A stretch of DNA of 64,000 nucleotides from an uncultured Marinobacter sp. (lineage in GTDB: Bacteria; Pseudomonadota; Gammaproteobacteria; Pseudomonadales; Oleiphilaceae): assembly GCF_946886895.1 (NCBI RefSeq), contig NZ_CAMPJO010000003.1, positions 124,001-188,000 of the forward strand, read 5' to 3'. Below are positions 42,535-51,467 of the stretch, in pieces; position 1 is the first letter of the stretch, and every line of letters begins with the position of its first letter. A program made the translations under genes and the position numbers. Under the pieces are notes generated by a model that was not told the DNA's origin, ran no database searches, and saw only the letters and a list, made by a program, of their open reading frames with translations.

Positions 42535-42646
42535 GGCGCCGGTGGGGAGGCTGTTTCCGGGAGTGTGTGAAGCCATGGATGGCTTCACCCAAGCGCACAT
42601 GGATGTGCTCGTAGCGTCTCCCGGAAACAGCCTCCCCACCGGCGCT
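42535..42646 (+). repeat. Long-arm hairpin element, copy D
   Basis: Arms 42535-42563 and 42618-42646 pair over 29 positions (28 perfect plus a closing G-T). The 54-nt core (42564-42617) shares the second hairpin and tail exactly with copies A and C. The first hairpin is changed in a compensated way to TGAAGCCATggATGGCTTCA. It lies between the divergent genes orn and rsgA, 118 bases before rsgA. Confidence 0.95.
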
Positions 42647-42764
42647 TCTCGATGCTAAAAAATCAGCGGTCACGAACGAGGCACAGCCAACCTCGTTATT
42701 GTGGTCGAATCCAGTATGATGGCACATCGAAGGCAAAACTTTCATCTGGTTATCCGGGACATAC

Positions 42765-43820
42765 ATGGCAAAACGGCGACTGAACAAACAGCAGCAATTC
42801 CGCATCCGGAAAGTCCAGGAAGAACGGGCCTCGCGGCTGGCGCGGAAGGAACAGAAGGTTCAGGCGCAGGCAGACGCCGGAGAGCTTGGCCCGGAGCAGG
42901 AAGGGCTGATCATTGCCCACTACGGGCAGCAACTGGATGTTGAGGCCCTGGAAGGCGAGCGGGCCGGTACGGTTGTCCGATGCTTTGTCCGGGCCAATAT
43001 GGACAGCCTGGTAACCGGCGACAAGGTGGTCTGGCGGTCCGGGAAGAATGAAACCGGGGTGATCGTGGCCCGGTGTGAGCGACACAACCTGCTGCAGCGG
43101 CCGGATAATTTCGGTGCCTTGAAGCCCGTCGCGGCCAATATCGACCACATCATCCTGGTTATCGCAGCCGAACCGGAGCCCCACGACAACCTGATCGACC
43201 GGTATCTGGTGGCTTCCGAGATCACCGATATCCCCGCCGTGATCCTGCTGAACAAGACCGACCTGATTTCAGACCAGAACCGGGACAGCATCGATGCCCT
43301 GCTGGGGCGTTATGAGGCGCTTGGCTACGAGGCTGTGCGGACATCGGCTGCTGAATCCGGCGATCGGCCCTCACCGGAGGTGGAGGCCCTGGTCAAAGGC
43401 CAGACCAGTGTGTTCGTGGGCCAGTCCGGGGTTGGCAAGTCGTCGATTATCCAGACACTGATCCCCGATGAGACACTGCGGGTGGGGGCGGTGTCGGAAA
43501 GCACCGGCAAGGGCGTCCATACCACCACCACGGCCAAACTGTTCCATTTGCCCATGGGCGGCGACCTGATTGACTCACCGGGCATCCGGGAGTTCGGCCT
43601 GTGGCACATGACACCCCGGGAGATTGAATATGGCTTCCGGGAGATCCGGAACCTGATCGGGCATTGCAAGTTCCGGAATTGCCGGCATCTGGGCGACCCC
43701 GGCTGTGCCATTGATGCCGCGGCACAGGAGGGCACGATCAGCCCGGAGCGGCTGAAAAGCTTCCACCGCATTCTTCAGGACATGGCCGAACAGCAATCGC
43801 GGGGGCTGAAAGCGGACTGA
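42765..43820 (+). CDS. rsgA: Small ribosomal subunit biogenesis GTPase RsgA
   Basis: A 351-aa circularly permuted GTPase that checks 30S maturation. N-terminal OB fold, then the permuted order G4 (LLNKTD), G1 (GQSGVGKSS), G3 (DSPGIRE), and a C-terminal zinc finger ([14 protein letters not shown]). The 3' end is 4 bases from the convergent motB. Confidence 0.97.
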   Translation: MAKRRLNKQQQFRIRKVQEERASRLARKEQKVQAQADAGELGPEQEGLIIAHYGQQLDVEALEGERAGTVVRCFVRANMDSLVTGDKVVWRSGKNETGVIVARCERHNLLQRPDNFGALKPVAANIDHIILVIAAEPEPHDNLIDRYLVASEITDIPAVILLNKTDLISDQNRDSIDALLGRYEALGYEAVRTSAAESGDRPSPEVEALVKGQTSVFVGQSGVGKSSIIQTLIPDETLRVGAVSESTGKGVHTTTTAKLFHLPMGGDLIDSPGIREFGLWHMTPREIEYGFREIRNLIGHCKFRNCRHLGDPGCAIDAAAQEGTISPERLKSFHRILQDMAEQQSRGLKAD

Positions 43821-43824
43821 GTGC

Positions 43825-44784
43825 TTACCAGTTCAGCTCACCCTTGGCCGGCTCCGGTTTGTCCTGCTCCCACTCGCCGCTCTCAAGTTTTTCCATGGCC
43901 TGCGTTGCCTCGGCTTCGGTTGGCTTGGTCAGGTCGATCAGCGGTTCGTCTCCCCGACCCGCGCTGTCCTGGATGCTATCCGCCGTCTTCTTGTTGAGCA
44001 CAATGATGGATATGCGGCGATTCACCGGCGCGGTCGGGTTGCCCTTGTCAAACAGTACGGAATCGCTCAGCCCCACCACCCGGGCAATCTGGCCCGGCCC
44101 CACGCCACCGGCAACCAGCGCACGCCGGGCGGTATTGGCGCGGTCCGCCGACAGCTCCCAGTTGGTGTAGCCCGGGCGACCACTGAACGGTGTCGCGTCG
44201 GTGTGGCCGGTAATGCTCAGCTTGTTATTGACCGACCCCAGGGTCTTGGCCAACTCAAACAGGATGTCCTGGGAATAGTACTTCAGTTCCGCCCGACCAC
44301 TGTCGAACATCGGTCGCCCCGAGCGGTCGACAATCTGGATACGCAACCCCTCGTCGGTAATGTCAATCAGTAGTTGATCCTTGAACTCCTGGAGCGTCTC
44401 ATTCTGCTCAATCCTCTCCTTCAGCTCCTGGAACAGCTCCTCCATCCGGCGTTTTTCCAGGGTCTCGGAGAGTTCATCCACCACCTCTTCCTCAATCTGG
44501 ATCTGACTGGATTCGATGTCCGGGCTGGCCTCTTTCACCACCGAGGCACTGCCCTCGAGATCCACCGGGTTGGGTGAGCCGCCCTCGGTGAAGCCCACCG
44601 GATCCCGGAAATACCCTTCCACGGCCAGTTTCTGTTCAGGCGACGCCGTTGAAGTCAGCCAGAGCACGAGAAAAAACGCCATCATGGCGGTGGCGAAATC
44701 GGCAAACGCTACCTTCCAGGAGCCACCATGATGGCCTCCGGACACCTTTTTTTTACGCTTGACGATGATCGGCTGTCCGTCCAA
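43825..44784 (-). CDS. motB: Flagellar motor stator protein MotB
   Basis: A 319-aa stator subunit. Short cytosolic N-terminus, one membrane helix with the proton-binding Asp29 (VAFADFATAMMAFFLVLWL), a plug/linker region, then an OmpA-like peptidoglycan-binding domain (NKLSITGHTDATPF ... NRRISIIVL). Pairs with MotA just upstream. Confidence 0.97.
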   Translation of the reverse strand: MDGQPIIVKRKKKVSGGHHGGSWKVAFADFATAMMAFFLVLWLTSTASPEQKLAVEGYFRDPVGFTEGGSPNPVDLEGSASVVKEASPDIESSQIQIEEEVVDELSETLEKRRMEELFQELKERIEQNETLQEFKDQLLIDITDEGLRIQIVDRSGRPMFDSGRAELKYYSQDILFELAKTLGSVNNKLSITGHTDATPFSGRPGYTNWELSADRANTARRALVAGGVGPGQIARVVGLSDSVLFDKGNPTAPVNRRISIIVLNKKTADSIQDSAGRGDEPLIDLTKPTEAEATQAMEKLESGEWEQDKPEPAKGELNW

Positions 44785-44815
44785 GACGACGCTCCCGCAG
44801 TGAATTCAGTCAGTG

Positions 44816-45667
44816 TTATTTGGAGCGAACGTGATCGTTCAGTTCCTGGAAACCGGGCCGTTTGTCGGTGGGCAGGGCCTTGCGACCGAATTCAATGGCC
44901 ATCTGCGGCGCCTGCCCGGATACCGTGGCCACCACGGCTGCTTTCACGCATTCGTAGGCCTTGAGTTCGTACTTGGCGGCATGCTCAAGGGCAATCGATG
45001 TGGGGCCGACAAACCCATAACCCATGAAAATACCCAAAAAGGTCCCCACCAGCGCAGCCGCCACACTCAGGCCAATACGCTCCGGACCCTCGGTCATGAA
45101 ATTCATGGTAATCACGATCCCGAGTACAGCGGCAACGATGCCCAGGCCCGGCAGGGCGTCCGCGATTTTGTTGAGGGCATGCGCCGGCTCTTCCAGTTCG
45201 TGCTGCCGGCTGTCTATCTCGTTTTCCATCATGCCTTCCAATTCATGGGTCGCCATGTTGCCGGAGCTGATGATGCGCAGGTAATCGGTGACAAAAGACA
45301 GCAGATGTTTTGATTTCATGACCGCCGGGTAGCGGGTGAATATCTGACTGGACTCCGGGTTGTCGATGTCTTCCTCAATGGCCATCACCCCCTGCTTCCG
45401 GGATTTGTCGAAAATATCGTACAGCAGGCTGAGCAGGTCGACGTAGAACGCCTTGTTGTAGGATGACCCGGTGAGTAGCCGAAGGCACCCGCCAACCACT
45501 TCCTTCAGGGTGTGTACCGGGTTGGCAATGATGAACGAACCGATCGCCGCACCGAAGATAATCAATATTTCGGTGGGCTGCCACAACACCATCAGGTTGC
45601 CGCCATGAAGAACGTACCCGCCGAGTACGCTTGCAAATACAATCACCGCTCCGATTATCAGTAACAT
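44816..45667 (-). CDS. motA: Flagellar motor stator protein MotA
   Basis: A 283-aa four-helix stator subunit forming the proton channel with MotB. Segments: LLIIGAVIVFASVLGGYVLHGG (first helix), the cytosolic loop, ALPGLGIVAAVLGIVITM and LVGTFLGIFMGYGFVGP with the channel prolines. Start at the ATG 45667, as in relatives; codons to 45679 would need a GTG. Confidence 0.96.
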   Translation of the reverse strand: MLLIIGAVIVFASVLGGYVLHGGNLMVLWQPTEILIIFGAAIGSFIIANPVHTLKEVVGGCLRLLTGSSYNKAFYVDLLSLLYDIFDKSRKQGVMAIEEDIDNPESSQIFTRYPAVMKSKHLLSFVTDYLRIISSGNMATHELEGMMENEIDSRQHELEEPAHALNKIADALPGLGIVAAVLGIVITMNFMTEGPERIGLSVAAALVGTFLGIFMGYGFVGPTSIALEHAAKYELKAYECVKAAVVATVSGQAPQMAIEFGRKALPTDKRPGFQELNDHVRSK

Positions 45668-45840
45668 GGAACAACGCACGCCTTATAGGTAGGTTAACGG
45701 CCAGGGCCGGATGCCATTTTTCGAATTGTGACCTGATAATAGCAAGGCGCCGGGCCTTGCGCGAAGCCATGAAACAATTTCTATACAGGTCGCAGTCTTT
45801 GGTAAACTTCGCGCCTTCGAGCGCAAAGGATCACTTTTCA

Positions 45841-46695
45841 ATGCTTAACAAGCTGTTTGTTCTGAGCCAGTACGTTACCCCCCAACTGGCCCTGTCCCGG
45901 CTGGCTGGCCAACTGGCAGACAACGAGCGTACACCAACGCTCAAGAATCGCGTCATCCGCTGGTTTATCGGCCGGTATGGCGTGGACATGAGCGAAGCGG
46001 TCGAATCCGACCCGACGGCCTACCCCAGCTTCAATGCCTTTTTCACCCGCGCGCTGAAACCCGGCCTGCGCCCGATTGCCGAGGGCGAGAAAACCCTCGT
46101 CAGCCCGGTGGACGGCGCCATCAGTCAATTGGGGCAGGTTTCCGGCGACCGGGTTTTCCAGGCCAAAGGCCAGTCCTTCAGCCTGACCGAATTACTGGGC
46201 GGCGACAGCCAGCGGGCGGCCGTGTTTGCCGAAGGCGAATTCTCCACAATCTATCTCGCACCCAGGGACTACCACCGTATTCACATGCCCATGGCTGGCG
46301 TACTGCGTGAAATGGTATATGTGCCCGGCAAACTGTTCTCGGTGAACCCGGTCACTGCGGAGAATGTGCCCAACCTGTTTGCCCGCAATGAGCGGGTGGC
46401 CTGCTTGTTTGATACCGACGCTGGCCCCATGGCCATGGTGCTGGTAGGCGCCATGATCGTCGGAAGCGTGGAAACCACCTGGGGCGGCGTGGTCGCACCG
46501 GGCACTGGCCAGGTTACGGCCACTCGCTATGAGGGCGAGCAGGCGCTTGAGTTTGCCAAGGGCCAGGAAATGGGGCGCTTTCGGCTCGGTTCCACCGTGA
46601 TCCTGGTGATGCCCAAAGGGCGGGTTACCTGGAACGAAAACCAGGTGGCCGGCAAGACTGTGCGGCTGGGCGAGGCGTTCGGCACACTGACCTGA
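45841..46695 (+). CDS. psd: Phosphatidylserine decarboxylase proenzyme
   Basis: Makes phosphatidylethanolamine. The 284-aa proenzyme self-cleaves in the LGST motif; Ser251 becomes the pyruvoyl group, leaving a C-terminal alpha chain of ~34 residues. Also SPVDGAISQLG and YLAPRDYHRIHMP with catalytic His. The ATG at 45841 has AAAGGA 10 bases upstream. Divergent from motA and convergent with epmA (7-base gap). Confidence 0.97.
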   Translation: MLNKLFVLSQYVTPQLALSRLAGQLADNERTPTLKNRVIRWFIGRYGVDMSEAVESDPTAYPSFNAFFTRALKPGLRPIAEGEKTLVSPVDGAISQLGQVSGDRVFQAKGQSFSLTELLGGDSQRAAVFAEGEFSTIYLAPRDYHRIHMPMAGVLREMVYVPGKLFSVNPVTAENVPNLFARNERVACLFDTDAGPMAMVLVGAMIVGSVETTWGGVVAPGTGQVTATRYEGEQALEFAKGQEMGRFRLGSTVILVMPKGRVTWNENQVAGKTVRLGEAFGTLT

Positions 46696-46702
46696 CCGGG
46701 CA

Positions 46703-47671
46703 TCAGGCCCGCTCGAACGGAAATGCCAACACGTCGGCAATATCACGAGTACCCATTTTCAGCATCAGCAGGCGGTCCAGGCCCAGGGCGACACCCGCGC
46801 AGCCCGGCAGGCCCGCCTCCAGAGCTGCCAGAAAAGGCCCGTCCACGGCCATTTCCGGCTTGCCTGCCTGCTGCCGCAGCTGGTTATCCCTGAGGAATCG
46901 TTGCCGTTGTTCACCGGCGTCGGTCAATTCCCAGTACCCATTGCACAGCTCCAGGCCATCCATGTAGAGCTCAAAGCGGTGTGCCACCCAGTGCCCATCC
47001 ACCTGTGACAGCTTCGCCAGCGACGCCTGACTGGCGGGATAATGGGTCACAAATACCGGTGCCTCAACACCCAGATTCGGCTCAACGGCAAAACTCATCA
47101 GAAGATCCAGGCATCCGTCGCGGCCCAGGCCGGCCAGTTGCCCCGGTGCCAACCACTGCTCACAGCGGCGCAGCAATGCCTGATCCGTGATGGTGAACGG
47201 ATCCACATTCGCCCACCGCCTGAGCGCGTCCCGGTAATGGAGCACCGTCGGTCGCTGACAGCCCAGCCAGCCGCACACCAGGTCCGCCACTTCCATCATC
47301 AGATCTGCATCGTCCAGGCCGGGCCGGTACCATTCCAGCATCGAGAATTCCGGATTGTGCCTGCGGCCCCGCTCCCCGTTGCGGAACACTTTCGAGATCT
47401 GATAAATGGCCCCGCTGCCAGCGGCGAGCAGGCGCTTCATATGATATTCAGGCGAGGTTTGCAGCCAACCGCCGGAGCGGCCGGCACAGACTGCACTGGC
47501 GGCAATGCCGTCCAGATTGGGGTCGGTCACACCGAACTGGCCCAGCACCGGCGTTTCAACTTCCAGCACACCCCGGTGCGCAAAAAAGCCGCGCACAAAC
47601 GCCAGTTGCTGTGCGCGGCTTTCCAGGGCAGCCTGCGAGGCAGCAGGCTGCCAGACAGGTTGATCGGTCAT
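46703..47671 (-). CDS. epmA: Elongation factor P lysyltransferase EpmA
   Basis: A 322-aa LysRS-like class II enzyme without anticodon domain. It ligates beta-lysine to Lys34 of EF-P. Class II motifs: VLEVETPVLGQFG, VFRNGERGRRHNPEFSMLEWY, and the C-terminal GVALGLDRLLMLKMG. It lies 7 bases after efp, and the beta-lysine source EpmB is encoded divergently next door. Confidence 0.96.
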   Translation of the reverse strand: MTDQPVWQPAASQAALESRAQQLAFVRGFFAHRGVLEVETPVLGQFGVTDPNLDGIAASAVCAGRSGGWLQTSPEYHMKRLLAAGSGAIYQISKVFRNGERGRRHNPEFSMLEWYRPGLDDADLMMEVADLVCGWLGCQRPTVLHYRDALRRWANVDPFTITDQALLRRCEQWLAPGQLAGLGRDGCLDLLMSFAVEPNLGVEAPVFVTHYPASQASLAKLSQVDGHWVAHRFELYMDGLELCNGYWELTDAGEQRQRFLRDNQLRQQAGKPEMAVDGPFLAALEAGLPGCAGVALGLDRLLMLKMGTRDIADVLAFPFERA

Positions 47672-47678
47672 ACCGGGA

Positions 47679-48254
47679 TCAGCTGCTTTTCACGCGGTTG
47701 ACATACTCGCCGGAACGGGTGTCGACCTTGAGCACTTCACCGATGGTGATAAACAAGGGCACGTTCACCACGGCACCGGTCGACAGCGTGGCGGGTTTGG
47801 TGCCGCCCTGGGCGGTATCGCCTTTCATGCCGGGGTCGGTGTCCACCACCTCCAGCTCAACAAAGTTGGGCGGTGTCACAGACAGCGGTGCGCCGTTGTA
47901 CAGGGTCACGGTGTAGACATCCTGCTCCTTCAGCCATTTCAGGGTATCGCCAACGGCCTTGGCGTCGGCCGGGTATTGCTCGAACGAGCCGTCGGTCCGC
48001 ATGAAGTGCCAGAACTCGCCGTCGGTGTACAGGTATTCCATGTCTTGGTCAATCACGTCCGCCGCTTCCAGGCTCTCACCGGACTTGAAGGTACGTTCCC
48101 AGACGCGGTTGCTCATCAGGTTACGCAGCTTGACTCGGTTAAAGGCCTGCCCCTTACCCGGTTTTACAAATTCGTTTTCCAGAATGATGCAGGGGTCGCC
48201 ATCCAGCAAAACCTTAAGACCGCCGCGAAATTCATTGGTAGAATATGAAGCCAT
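47679..48254 (-). CDS. efp: Elongation factor P
   Basis: A 191-aa three-domain factor relieving ribosome stalling at polyproline. The modified residue is Lys34 in FVKPGKGQ, fitting the EpmA/EpmB lysylation pathway rather than rhamnosylation (which uses Arg). The ATG at 48254 has AGGTGG upstream. Only 45 bases separate it from the divergent epmB, so the promoters overlap. Confidence 0.98.
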   Translation of the reverse strand: MASYSTNEFRGGLKVLLDGDPCIILENEFVKPGKGQAFNRVKLRNLMSNRVWERTFKSGESLEAADVIDQDMEYLYTDGEFWHFMRTDGSFEQYPADAKAVGDTLKWLKEQDVYTVTLYNGAPLSVTPPNFVELEVVDTDPGMKGDTAQGGTKPATLSTGAVVNVPLFITIGEVLKVDTRSGEYVNRVKSS

Positions 48255-48299
48255 GAAATGTCCACCTGCCAAAATGCTGTTTAAAATTGAAAGGTCGCT

Positions 48300-49340
48300 A
48301 TGATACAGCGAACCCCGACCCGTATAGAAGCCCACCTTTCCGAGCACGACGGACGGAGCTGGCAGCAATTGCTGTCGGAATCCATTACCTCGCCCGAGAT
48401 ATTGCTGGATCGGCTTGGCCTGCCCGCCGAGCACTGGCTATCTGGTGCCCGTGCCGGGCATCGCCTTTTCCCGGTACGCGTCCCGGAGCCGTTCCTGAAA
48501 CGCATGGAGCGGGGAAACCCCGAGGATCCACTACTAAGGCAGGTGCTTCCCCTGGACCAGGAAACCCGACAGGTGCCCGGCTTCGTGAGCGACCCCCTGG
48601 TTGAAGAAGGTGCCATTGAAACCACCGGGCTGATCCGGAAGTACCGCAGCCGGGCCTTGCTGATGGTAACCGGCCAGTGCGCCGTCAACTGCCGCTACTG
48701 CTTCCGCCGGCATTTTCCCTACGACGACCAGCGGCTGGGCCCCGGCGACCGGCAGCAGGTGCTCGACACGCTGGCGGACAGCCCGGAAATCAACGAAGTG
48801 ATATTCAGTGGTGGCGACCCGCTGGCGGCCAGTGATCGCCTGCTGGCCCAGTGGGCGTCGGCCATCAGCAGCCTGCCCCACATCCGGCGTCTGAGGCTGC
48901 ATACCCGCCTGCCGGTGGTGATCCCCCAGCGGGTCTGCGATGCGCTGCTCAAGTGGCTGTCGACGACCCCTCTCCAGATCATCATGGTGCTGCACATCAA
49001 TCACCCGGCGGAAATTGACCGGCCAACCCGTCGGGCCCTGGGTTATCTCCGTGCTGCCGGCGTTACCTTGCTCAACCAGAGTGTTATCCTGAAGGGCGTG
49101 AACGATCAGGCAGACACTCTGGAGCAGTTAAGCGAGAGCCTGTTCGAGGCCGGGGTGATGCCCTACTATCTGCATGCCTTTGATCCGGTGGCAGGGGCAC
49201 ACCACTACGATGTCCCGGACGACGACGCCCGGGCCCTGGTTCGGGAGTTGCTGGCGCGCCTGCCCGGCTTCCTGGTACCCAGACTGGTCAGGGAAGTTCC
49301 GGGCAGGCCCGGGAAAACACCGCTGAACCTGTTCCCGTGA
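48300..49340 (+). CDS. epmB: EF-P beta-lysylation protein EpmB (lysine 2,3-aminomutase)
   Basis: A 346-aa radical-SAM enzyme converting lysine to beta-lysine for EF-P. Cluster cysteines C127, C131 and C134 (CAVNCRYC); a C-terminal PLP lysine region in KTPLNL. Followed by a terminator. Confidence 0.95.
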   Translation: MIQRTPTRIEAHLSEHDGRSWQQLLSESITSPEILLDRLGLPAEHWLSGARAGHRLFPVRVPEPFLKRMERGNPEDPLLRQVLPLDQETRQVPGFVSDPLVEEGAIETTGLIRKYRSRALLMVTGQCAVNCRYCFRRHFPYDDQRLGPGDRQQVLDTLADSPEINEVIFSGGDPLAASDRLLAQWASAISSLPHIRRLRLHTRLPVVIPQRVCDALLKWLSTTPLQIIMVLHINHPAEIDRPTRRALGYLRAAGVTLLNQSVILKGVNDQADTLEQLSESLFEAGVMPYYLHAFDPVAGAHHYDVPDDDARALVRELLARLPGFLVPRLVREVPGRPGKTPLNLFP

Positions 49341-49361
49341 CGAGTGTCTCAAAAGCTGGCC

Positions 49362-49400
49362 CGAGTTGACATGTCAAAGATTGTCAACTCGTGATTTTTT
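49362..49400 (+). terminator. Intrinsic terminator after epmB
   Basis: A perfect 10-bp stem CGAGTTGACA / TGTCAACTCG with a 10-nt loop, followed by TGATTTTTTCGCTTTT. It lies 22 bases after the stop. Confidence 0.92.
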
Positions 49401-49469
49401 CGCTTTTCGTAACCCGTTTGCTATTTTAGAGTCCTGAAAGGTCCAACAATAAAACTTTGGCGTGAATTC

Positions 49470-51275
49470 ATGGAAGGCATGATCCTGAAACCCGATCTTC
49501 GTGTGCCCGAGCAGAAAACGGCCAGCCTGTCTTTCTGTGACACCTCACCGAAGGCCTTCCGGAGCTGGGCAGACCAGTTGCCTATGGCCAATACTGGCGA
49601 AGTATCGCGGCAGCTGTACCATGCCATTATCGAACTTAATCATTTGTTTCTGTCACCGCAGCAGCGCCTGCAGTTCCTTGAGCTGGTTCGGGAAAAAATC
49701 CATTTCGTCTGCAACGAGCTGTCCCGCCACTACCTCGGGCTCGCCGTCGCGCTGCCGGAAAAACAGCGCAAGATTGCCAATCTGTCCCAGGCCCTGCAGC
49801 TGCACCTGGCCAGCGGCTATAAGCTCTGCGTGCTGGAAGCCCTGGATAATGGTGGCCTGGACAAGAACCGCAAGCTGATTGCGGTGTCGACCCACCGGGC
49901 CATATCCGAGCTCGCAGCCACCATCGTCCGTTCACACCAGCTATATTGCCCCAGCCCGGCGAACAGCTGGCTGGAATGCCACCGACTGTTCCGTTTCGCC
50001 AATCGCAATAAACTGTCGTCGGTGCTGGTGGATGACGACACACTTCAACACCGTCGCAGCAGCTCCGTCGCCGACGCTTATAAACGGCTATTGCTGCTTG
50101 GCTGTGGCCGACCAAACCAGTTACGGCAGGCGGAACTGGTTCAGGCGTATGAGCTGTTCGAGTCGTGGACCGATCATACCCGTTGCGGTCCGGATATCGG
50201 GGAAGACAGCCTGTTCGTGGTCAACATGGAGCGGGACAACCCATCGGTGTACCGCAGCCTGCTAGACAACAAGCCCGGTGACGAAAGCTACGGTTTTGAC
50301 ACCCGCGAACTGGCCACCATGATTTCCGAAGCGCTTGACGCCCGGCGCAAACAGGATCCGGCCGACGCCAGCATCCGAATTCCGGCAAACGTCAGCGACA
50401 CCCTGCTGACTCACCTCAGCCAGGCGCTGGGTATCCTCGCCAAACGCAATTTCAACCGCATCGCCAGCCAGGGAAGCCTGGAAGTCTGTGTCGGCCTGAC
50501 GGCCGCGCACTATTTTATTGCGGGCGACAAGACCTTCACCGAATTCGTCAGCGGCAATGACGATGGCCACCACGACGATGAAAACCTGTTCGTGCGCTCG
50601 GCCCGGAAACAGGAAGATGCCTGGGCCGGCGCCCATGACGCATCGCCCAGCGATGAACGCCTGCATTCCGCCGACACCCCCATTAATTTCCGGGGCAGTT
50701 TCGGCAACACACCGGCACCGGCGAACAACACGAATCGCCCGAAGTCCCATCACGCCTTGCTGATCAACACCAGCCCGGGCGGTTACTGTGTCGCCTGGGA
50801 AAGCAGTGTGCCTCCGGCGCTTCAGGCCGGCGAAGTGCTGGGTGTCAGGGAACAGCGATCGCACCCCTGGAGCGTTGCCGTGGTGCGCTGGATCCGGCAG
50901 GTGAAGCATCAGGGCACCCAGATCGGCCTGGAACTGCTCGCCCCCAGCGCCTCACCCTGCGGCGTCCGGCTGATCCAGAAGGTCGGCAACAACAGCGAAT
51001 ACCTGCGGGGCCTGCTGCTGCCGGAAATCAGCGTGGTCAATCAATCGGCCACCCTTATTACCCCCCGGTTGCCCTTTCAGTCCGGCAGCCGGATCTCCCT
51101 GCTACACGATGGCCGCGAAGACCAGGGACAGCTGCTGAAAAAAGTCTCCTCCACCGGCAGCATCAGCCAGTTTGAACTGAAACTACAGAATGCCGCGACC
51201 CTGGCCACCTCAACGCCTTCCTCGTCGGCGGGCGCCAGTGAGGACGAATTCGATTCGCTGTGGCCCTCCCTGTAA
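49470..51275 (+). CDS. fimW: FimW-like PilZ-type c-di-GMP receptor
   Basis: A 601-aa cytosolic protein, no signal or membrane segment, with helical N-terminal part (about 40-380), an Asp/His-rich stretch (~DDGHHDDEN) and a C-terminal beta-rich domain (about 430-580). The latter has a PilZ-like opening (HHALLINTSPGGYCV). I assign it as the counterpart of P. aeruginosa PA4958 (FimW), a c-di-GMP effector for surface attachment and type IV pilus function. The reasons are this domain and its place between psd and fimX. The typical RxxxR motif of PilZ is not obvious, so c-di-GMP binding is inferred. Start at 49470; a second Met at codon 4 is possible. Confidence 0.72.
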   Translation: MEGMILKPDLRVPEQKTASLSFCDTSPKAFRSWADQLPMANTGEVSRQLYHAIIELNHLFLSPQQRLQFLELVREKIHFVCNELSRHYLGLAVALPEKQRKIANLSQALQLHLASGYKLCVLEALDNGGLDKNRKLIAVSTHRAISELAATIVRSHQLYCPSPANSWLECHRLFRFANRNKLSSVLVDDDTLQHRRSSSVADAYKRLLLLGCGRPNQLRQAELVQAYELFESWTDHTRCGPDIGEDSLFVVNMERDNPSVYRSLLDNKPGDESYGFDTRELATMISEALDARRKQDPADASIRIPANVSDTLLTHLSQALGILAKRNFNRIASQGSLEVCVGLTAAHYFIAGDKTFTEFVSGNDDGHHDDENLFVRSARKQEDAWAGAHDASPSDERLHSADTPINFRGSFGNTPAPANNTNRPKSHHALLINTSPGGYCVAWESSVPPALQAGEVLGVREQRSHPWSVAVVRWIRQVKHQGTQIGLELLAPSASPCGVRLIQKVGNNSEYLRGLLLPEISVVNQSATLITPRLPFQSGSRISLLHDGREDQGQLLKKVSSTGSISQFELKLQNAATLATSTPSSSAGASEDEFDSLWPSL

Positions 51276-51467
51276 TGCATCCAGGGCAGAGCGCCCGTGG
51301 TGTGGGAAGGGTTGTTATTGGACGGCATCCCCTGCATCATTCAGCGATAGTGAAAGCCCGGCCTCCCGGAATCCGCGTACCGCGTTCCATGACTCCGTCA
51401 TCCTGGGCAGCCAGATGAACTGCTGCGGGGCCGGCACCGCCAATGTGTATCACGAGACGTCTTACGA

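Noticed and set aside
42503..42805. A 101-residue N-terminal extension of Orn, including a YEHIHVRLG segment
   Set aside because: It is the translation of repeat copy D; similar YEHIHV peptides arise from copy C and a related one from copy B, and family starts agree with the ATG at 42502.
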